DNA of 64,000 nucleotides from Halocaridina rubra (lineage: Eukaryota > Arthropoda > Malacostraca > Decapoda > Atyidae): positions 53,501 to 117,500 of the forward strand of contig JAXCGZ010015136.1 of NCBI GenBank assembly GCA_037179515.1, given 5' to 3'. Of this stretch, positions 58,412 through 64,000 are shown piece after piece; position 1 is the stretch's first letter; each line of letters begins with the position of its first letter. Made by a program: the position numbers and the translations under genes. Below the pieces are notes generated by a model that searched no databases, was not told the origin of the DNA, and saw only the letters and a list, made by a program, of their open reading frames with translations.

Positions 58412-58822
58412 CAATCAAGTGCAACAGCAGCAAAATGTTGCAAGACAGTGCATGAAACACTGGTAGTACAGAATGGCAGTCGTGCCTGCTTAACAGCAAT
58501 ATGTGGCAGTACCTGCGGTTATTGTGCAAATGAAAGGAATGAGCAACACAATCAAGTGCAACAGCAACAATATGTTGCAAAACAGTGCATGAAACACTGG
58601 CAATACTGAATGGCAGTCGTGCCTGCTTAACAGCAATATGTGGCAGTACCTGCGGTTATTGTGCAAATGAAAGGAATGAGCAACACAATCAAGTGCAACA
58701 GCAACAAAATGTTGCAAAACAGTGTATGAAACACTGGTAATACAGAATGGCAGTCGTGCCTGCTTAACAGCAATACGTGGCAGTACCTGCAGTTATGGTG
58801 CAAATGCAAGGAATGAGCAACA
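58412..58822 (-). repeat. 137 bp tandem repeat, three units, in Gyp-F leader
   Basis: CAATCAAGTGCAACAGC recurs at 58412, 58549 and 58686, each unit including TGGCAGTCGTGCCTGCTTAA. Gyp-C has about two units and Gyp-A about one. Confidence 0.9.
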
Positions 58823-58856
58823 ACAAATTTTACCGACTAGCACCCAGTGCCTGAGA

Positions 58857-59020
58857 GTACAAACAAGTACAGTATAGCGGACGTGCCTGCGTATGAGCGC
58901 GTATATGGCAGTACCCACAAATAAAATGTCGTAAGTAATACGAACAAGTACTGTATCGCGGTCGTGCCTGCGTATGAGCGCGTATATGGCAGTACCCACA
59001 AATAAAATGTCGTAAGTAAA
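58857..59020 (-). repeat. ~82 bp tandem repeat, two units, in Gyp-F leader
   Basis: GTGCCTGCGTATGAGCGCGT followed by ATATGGCAGTACCCACAAAT occurs twice, ~82 bp apart. Single in Gyp-A and Gyp-C. Confidence 0.88.
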
Positions 59021-59680
59021 ATTCTGGAGTGTTACCAAAAGGGCACAGATCCTATGCAAAATACACCAACGATAAGCTAACAGCTTACTAGGCAGCCAGA
59101 TTACACATTTCTACTAGTAATGAGAAAATTTATTTTCAAGTGACAACTCAGACACATGAAAGGCTTAGCCTAGGCTCGGTAAATGACACCAAAGTTTTTC
59201 TTCCAATCTATGAGCAGTCAATGCTTGAATATAAAACACAATTATAAGCAAAAATACTTAATATGCTTTTTCCCAATTCCTAAATCCCAAGGAAATATAA
59301 ACAATTCCTAACAAGTATCACCCTTTAACAGATATATAAAACACGAATGCTTTAAAACTCAATCTTATCACGCAAATAAATGAAATTTTAAATAACACGT
59401 CTTCTCGTCATGCAAAATTTCTTAAGTCTGTTACCACATAATCTCATGTAGATTTCCTGAAATATTGTTTACCACATGGAAAACAAGAAAATATTAGTTA
59501 CCATAATTAATATTGAAAATAAAGAAAAATTTCTTATCCGCAACGTTTCTAGCGCGAAAATTTTCGTGTGCAGCCTAAGATTCATTCATTTCAATAATCG
59601 AGCCAATGGTAATCGGGTTTCATGTGCAATGTTAAAAAGCAAAATAAAAATAAATTTATAAAATCAGTCTGTCTGTTCGG

Positions 59681-59698
59681 GTCCCTGTTCGGGCGCCA
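59681..59698 (-). other. Gyp-F primer-binding site (tRNA-Lys)
   Basis: The minus strand reads TGGCGCCCGAACAGGGAC, the classical 18-base tRNA-Lys(UUU) primer complement, four bases from the LTR end. Confidence 0.92.
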
Positions 59699-59702
59699 AT
59701 GT

Positions 59703-61602
59703 TGTTGGGGTTTAGGATGCTAGAGTGTTGTTAAGATTCTGTTTTACTAAGGGGACTCAAAGTACCGAGCTCGGTTAAGAGCTCACAAACAGACAGGACA
59801 GATATTTGTACTTGAACACCCCATCTCTATTACCATTAGTCGGTTAAATGAAACTCAGAATTCAACTTTCTTTTAATTTTGGAAATGCAATGACATTAAA
59901 AGAATTGAATTAAATTTCTCAAATTAAATTTTATGAAATGCTGCCTCGAATCCCGGAGGTGGTGGGCACGATTTCGTTTCCCGGCACCACGGACGTATGC
60001 CAAGACTTTGGCCTCAACTCGATGATTACCTCTGTCACACAGGCAGAGTAGAATACAGGACACTGCAATTTCAGAAACAGAAATGACACACTATTTATAA
60101 TGGGAAACTGAAAGCATGAGCACACATATAATGAGTTTCCAATGTCATTCTACTGGATAAAATATATTGGTTATTCACAGCTAACCAGAAATATTTATGC
60201 TACCATAATAGCATACAAAACCATTAATTCTTTACTGGTTTTAAAGAAAACAATATATTCACAATAAATGAAGAATAAGCAAGACAAATACAGTACTGTA
60301 TGTATTCCTTAAATTGTGGGCAACCACAAAAGTTGCAATGCTTATTACTGATTAACAATTAATATGGTAAAACACTCTATTTAGGATAAAGGAAGAATCT
60401 ACGAGATAAATACAGTATTCATTCACTTTTAGTTATCAAGAACTTTGCAATGAAAAAAAAGGGTGCAAAACCACCTTTTGAGGTATTTGCAACTTATAAC
60501 TCAAAACACTTTATCCCCAACATATGAAGAATTAGCAAGATAAATACGGTATGCATTCATTAAATTGTGGTTAACAAGAAATATTTGCAAAGCCAACTGG
60601 GAAAAATTACCTTTTAAATGTTTGCAATTTGTATAGCAAATAGCTTTATTGACGAGTTTTTGACGTAAAACACTTTATTTACGATGATAGAAAGGGGTGA
60701 AATGAAATTAGAATTTATTAGGAAAAGAGATAGATTTTTACGGGCTCATAACCAGTCTTCAGAGGATGAGATTTTCGTTTATCACATTCAGTGAAAAGAA
60801 ACTTCTCAGCAATATATATCAGCTGTGATTTACAGGTTAAGGAATTAACTTTGGCATGTGAGATTCCAGTTTGGTAATCTACAAAATTTCGTGTGTATTG
60901 GAATGAAATCTGAGAATGAAAATCCATAAGATTTAACCAGTAACGAATGTAACTAATTCTCGAAAATAAACCAATTTGCTTGACCCACGAGCTTTACCAT
61001 ACACTATCCCTCACCTTGTTGTGCTAGATGAATTCCTGTGAAGATGCCACGTAATTAAGATTTGAAATAAACTTAGACTGCCCAGGCGAGATGTTGCCTC
61101 TGGGCAGTCTCGGCGCCAAAAAAGCGTCTCATTGTTCCTCCTGGTGAGTTCATCTGTAGGATACATTTCTAGAGCAGGAATTGGCTCTGATATCATTTTA
61201 AGGACTATTTTAGTGGTGGTCCCTGGCAGGCAATTATAGCAGAGATGCAAGGGAGAGACAGTATTTTTAGGTGCAACAAGTGGAAGCAAATAAAATAAAA
61301 CGAGAATAATAATGAAAAGTTAGGTTACTGGTAAAATATCTCATAATTTTCTTGGCTCGTAGCAGACAGAAAATAGGAGCAGCCTTTATATCGGGGCTAT
61401 ACTTCTACACGTACAAGAAGAGTAAATAAGGTATATTTAAAATTAGCTATAAGCTAAAATACAAATTGCAAATAATCATAATCTGCAAAAGTCAAGAAGT
61501 GGGAATTAATTTTTTTAGTTAGAAAATAACAGTTATGTTACTAATTTATTTAATAAGGCATCTAACAGCCTCTGGTGACTTTGAGCGAAACACTCTGTCA
61601 CA
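59703..61602 (-). repeat. Gyp-F 5' LTR (1900 bp)
   Basis: On the minus strand TGTGACAGAG (61602) to CCCCAACA (59703); adjoins GCAAG at 61603. It should contain the promoter; no TATA box is claimed. Confidence 0.95.
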
Positions 61603-61607
61603 GCAAG

Positions 61608-62512
61608 GTTCCTAGGCGGCGCGTAACTATCATCTCCGAGGCTCCCTTCGTCCGAATCCTGTAGTCTGCACTTACAGTCGTCTTCAACCAACCAAATACT
61701 GTCACCAAGTCCGTCTTCACATCAACATCCCACTTCACAGCTAGCTTGACTCCTTTCATTACAGCATCCAACTCTGCCATGTTGATATGGTTATAGTCCT
61801 CTTCCTTCCTCAACCAAGCTCCATCCTCCACGGTCTCATTGTCAATATCTAAGATTATTTGTGTGGGAATACTGCTCGCATCGCACCACACGACACCCTT
61901 ACCTGACTTCTGGGCATACCATCTCCCTCTCACTGGATTTTCTTGTTTCACTCTCCTTATAATCTCTTGCAGCATCTCCATCGTTTGCTGCCTGACCTTG
62001 TCTTCCCATCTGATGCCCTCTGCTCTCCTCTTTACGTAACTACAAGCTACCCGTAACCAACCTGCCACAGGATAATGGCCTACCAATTTTCCGCACACTG
62101 AAAACAGCTCTCTCCTACTTAAGTCTTGCTGCATTTCCGGGATCTCATTCCCCCTATGGAAAACGAGCTCACCATTCTTCCCTCTTGCCAATCTCAGACC
62201 CAAAGCAGTTCCCCCTTCTAGTGGTTCAGGTGGTTTCGTAGCCAGCCCATACAGACGCAGCTTCTCCACAACCTCCGATACACTAACCTTGGTCTCTTCT
62301 TCCAGAATATCGTCTATATATGAGTTTGGGGGCACTTCCATCACTTTCCTCTTGCTTAATACTGTCTTGATGATCTTGGTCATGATTCTTGGTGCTGAAC
62401 TCAGTCCGAAGCCCAGTCTCGTTAAGCAATATGTCCTTCCTCCATAATTCACGAGTTGGTACTTCCACAGCTTCTCTACAACATGGACTTGCAGATAAGC
62501 CGACTTCAGATC
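61608..62512 (-). pseudogene. Gyp-E RT palm and RNase H
   Basis: The open frame 62452 to ~61603 reads YCLTRLGFGLSSAPRIM, PPNSYIDDILEEE (motif C, YIDD), LSRRELFSVCGKLVGHYP, VVWCDASSIPTQIILD, NHINMAELDAVMKG and KTDLVTVFGWLK. The stretch upstream to 62512 (motif A: CDLKSAYLQVHVV) is in another frame. It is cut at 61608 by Gyp-F. The GHYPVAGWLRVACSYVKR connection marks a lineage distinct from the other Gypsy elements here. Confidence 0.85.
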
Positions 62513-62839
62513 TCAAACATCAGTAGCGTCATCTCCAGTGTGAGACATAACACATTGGTTAAGTTTGCGGTAGTCCAGTACTGACCGAACTTTGTTCTTG
62601 TTTGGCTGAACCACCACCATCAATGGTAGAACTCCACATCTTATGTCCGTCCCCCACAGTACTAGTATACCTTCATCGATCCACTTTTCCACCTCTCGGT
62701 CAAATTCTTTCCTAACATGCTCTCTCATTGCACTCTCATAGCAGCCCACCTTGTTCTTTAACACCAGCAGCCCCTCTTTCAAACCACTCAACCACCCACT
62801 TAGTACCGTCAAACTCTGCAATGAAATCCTTGTCCACAA
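62513..62839 (-). pseudogene. Gyp-E RT N-terminal region
   Basis: Reads EFDREVEKWIDEGILVLWGT, then GVLPLMVVVQPNKNKVRSVL and DYRKLNQCVMSHTGDD, the fingers region before motif A. Overlaps the protease-linker frame at 62736-62839, which shows a frameshift between the two. Confidence 0.82.
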
Positions 62840-63322
62840 TCTTGCACAGACTGGCCTTCTGTTCTGTGGCTAGCTCTCTTATCAACTTCCCATTTTCCTT
62901 GGCTTTCACTTTTCCTGCCACCCTTTCCAGAGCTGCATTCACAACTGTCACTGCATACCTTATCCTGCCTCTTGCTATTTGCAATATGTTCACTGGTACT
63001 GGCACATTGCCAAAAACTACAAATCCATCACAAATTGTCTCACCACCCAGTTTGTTCAAAATATCCATTCCCATTACTACATCTATGCCAGTTATCACCT
63101 TAGCAATTACAATTGCTGTAGTTCTCAGGTGTATTTCTTGCATTTCAACTCTATCTCTTTACTGCCCTCACATTCAATTTGTCTTCCATCCACCGTTACT
63201 AACCCTTCTACCTTCACCATACATTTCCCCACCAATTGAGAAGCACACATTGTGATGGAACAACCTGAATCGACAAGTGCCCTCGCCTTCCTTCCTCCTA
63301 TGCTAACACTGATCATTGGCAA
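62736..63322 (-). pseudogene. Gyp-E aspartic protease and linker
   Basis: Frame 63322-63125 reads VSIGGRKARALVDSGCSITM (active-site DSG). Frame 63143-62736 continues with TGIDVVMGMDILNKLGG, the conserved C-terminal loop, and a linker ending FIAEFDGTKWVVEWFERG that precedes RT. The frame change at ~63130 disrupts it. Confidence 0.8.
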
Positions 63323-63402
63323 TGAAGTTGGAAACGCCTTTAGTTGTCTGAGGGGGTAGCTTCTGGTGCAGCAGCTCCCCCTTGCCCATTTCCTTGATCA
63401 CA

Positions 63403-63500
63403 GTAGCTTGCAATATGACCTTCCTTCCCACACTTGAAGCACATTATGGGTGGTCATGGCTCCTTGCACTCTCTTGCCATATGAGGCCCACCGCACCTGT
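63403..63500 (-). pseudogene. Gyp-E Gag: two CCHC zinc knuckles
   Basis: Minus strand: CYRCGGPHMAREC and CFKCGKEGHIASYC in one frame, separated by KEP, a TGA and PPIM. Both are complete CX2CX4HX4C nucleocapsid motifs that bind RNA. Confidence 0.85.
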
Positions 63501-63520
63501 AACAGCGACCTTTGAACATC

Positions 63521-63996
63521 TTATATTCTCCTTTTCTGCCTCCTTGCTAACCTTGTGATGGCCGCAACTGCTGCAACTTCTTGACCCCCACCACCTGATG
63601 TTTGCACTCTAGCTCTTGCAATTAGCTCAGTCATATCTGATGTTTCAACATCTTTTTCTGCTGAAGTTCCATGGAGATCCGATCTGGGAAACCAGTTACA
63701 AATGCCAGCTTTATGGACCGCTCCAGACTCTCTCCCTTCCATCCTGCCAGTCCTGCTAATCATCTAATCTCATTTGCAAAAACATCCACTTGCTCACCTG
63801 TCAAGTGTGTCTTCCTAAGCCTTCCATAGGCCTCGAACGTCCCTTGTGAGAAGGCCAACTTTAATCTGCTCTCGATCTTCTTGGCATGTAGCTGATCATC
63901 AGCACTCATTTTGAGATACAGAGCCAAACCATCTCCTTCCAGGCACAAAGGTATAAAACTGGCTAAATCCTTACTTTCCACTAATCTCACCACCAT
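63521..63996 (-). pseudogene. Gyp-E Gag capsid region
   Basis: Frame 63996-63760 reads DLASFIPLCLEGDGLALYLK, then KIESRLKLAFSQGTFEAYGR and GEQVDVFANEIR, a typical Gypsy capsid. The continuation (GWKGESLERSIKLAFVTGFP) is in another frame after a stop near 63760. The N-terminus is outside the window. Confidence 0.78.
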
Positions 63997-64000
63997 CTCG

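Larger units (their letters stand above)
58217..59680 (-). other. Gyp-F 5' leader
   Basis: 1.46 kb between PBS and the polyprotein ATG with no coding frame of note. Holds two tandem arrays (58412-58822 and ~58857-59020). Conserved in Gyp-A and Gyp-C, so it probably contains packaging or translation signals; this is inferred. Confidence 0.7.
51525..61602 (-). mobile_element. Gyp-F: complete, young Gmr1-like Gypsy with PR-IN-RT-RH order
   Basis: LTRs 59703-61602 (5') and 51525-53423 (3'). The target duplication GCAAG is at 51520-51524 and 61603-61607. Comparing the LTRs base by base I found about seven substitutions and one A-run difference in 1.9 kb (~0.4%), so insertion was recent. PBS, leader, one open 1389-residue polyprotein and a polypurine tract are all present. 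It is inserted in the RNase H region of Gyp-E. All enzymatic motifs are intact, but the capsid segment is missing. Confidence 0.95.
49969..64000 (-). mobile_element. Gyp-E: divergent Gypsy element, split by Gyp-F, continues past window
   Basis: Minus-strand order from 64000: Gag (63996-63521), zinc knuckles (63500-63403), protease (63322-63000), RT (62839-62280), RNase H (to 61608), then, after Gyp-F, the RNase H end and integrase (51519-50400) and a candidate LTR (50383-49969). The coding sequence joins across Gyp-F at the duplicated GCAAG: RRLGTL + HELIEEFGMELC. Standard Gypsy domain order, but the RT-RNase H connection (LFSVCGKLVGHYPVAGWL) is unlike Gyp-B or Gyp-F. Many frameshifts. Confidence 0.83.

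Overview
This is eukaryotic DNA, most likely from an arthropod and probably a decapod crustacean. The evidence is long dinucleotide microsatellites (TC, TA, AC, GA), one spliced host gene, and dense nests of LTR and non-LTR retrotransposons. The taxon is inferred from composition and element families, not shown by a marker gene. There are no bacterial-type genes, operons, rRNA or tRNA genes, or CRISPR arrays.

Layout. (1) 1-7359: an LTR element with ~1 kb LTRs and a 5.8 kb interior that carries one ORF, with a BEN-like C-terminus, and no pol (LARD-1). (2) 8104-18470: eight head-to-tail copies (A-H) of one non-LTR retrotransposon (LINE-A), seven of them 5'-truncated, joined through AC-rich tails; copy H keeps an open endonuclease-reverse transcriptase frame. 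(3) 18894-22224: an inverted, diverged relative of the LARD-1 interior (LARD-2). (4) 22225-27018: Gyp-A, an old Gypsy copy on the minus strand that still has a Gag capsid segment. (5) 27019-45816: Gyp-B, a conventional minus-strand Gypsy (Gag-PR-RT-RNaseH-IN), split by a truncated LINE-B (29698-31244, target duplication CATGCT) and a near-full LINE-B (31392-44998, AAGTA). The second LINE-B is itself split by the complete Gyp-C (33650-43809, CTTAC). (6) 46296-47265: a degraded LINE-A copy. (7) 47590-48255: the first two coding exons of a host METTL7/TMT1-like membrane methyltransferase gene with matching splice phase. (8) 49018-64000: TEs in line with the second intron of that gene: Gyp-D (+), interrupted by Gyp-E (-), interrupted by the complete, very young Gyp-F (51525-61602, GCAAG).

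Main result. Gyp-A, Gyp-C and Gyp-F belong to one Ty3/Gypsy lineage with protease-integrase-RT-RNase H order, like Ty1/copia and as described for Gmr1-like elements. The primer-binding site matches tRNA-Lys. Gyp-F has LTRs differing at about seven sites in 1.9 kb and an unbroken 1389-residue polyprotein. Both Gyp-F and Gyp-C lack the same ~0.6 kb that encodes the SCAN-related capsid segment in Gyp-A. They look like a pol-competent, capsid-less lineage that must have moved with Gag supplied in trans.

The nesting gives a relative chronology: Gyp-B, then LINE-B, then Gyp-C; and Gyp-D, then Gyp-E, then Gyp-F. All boundaries and comparisons were made by eye.
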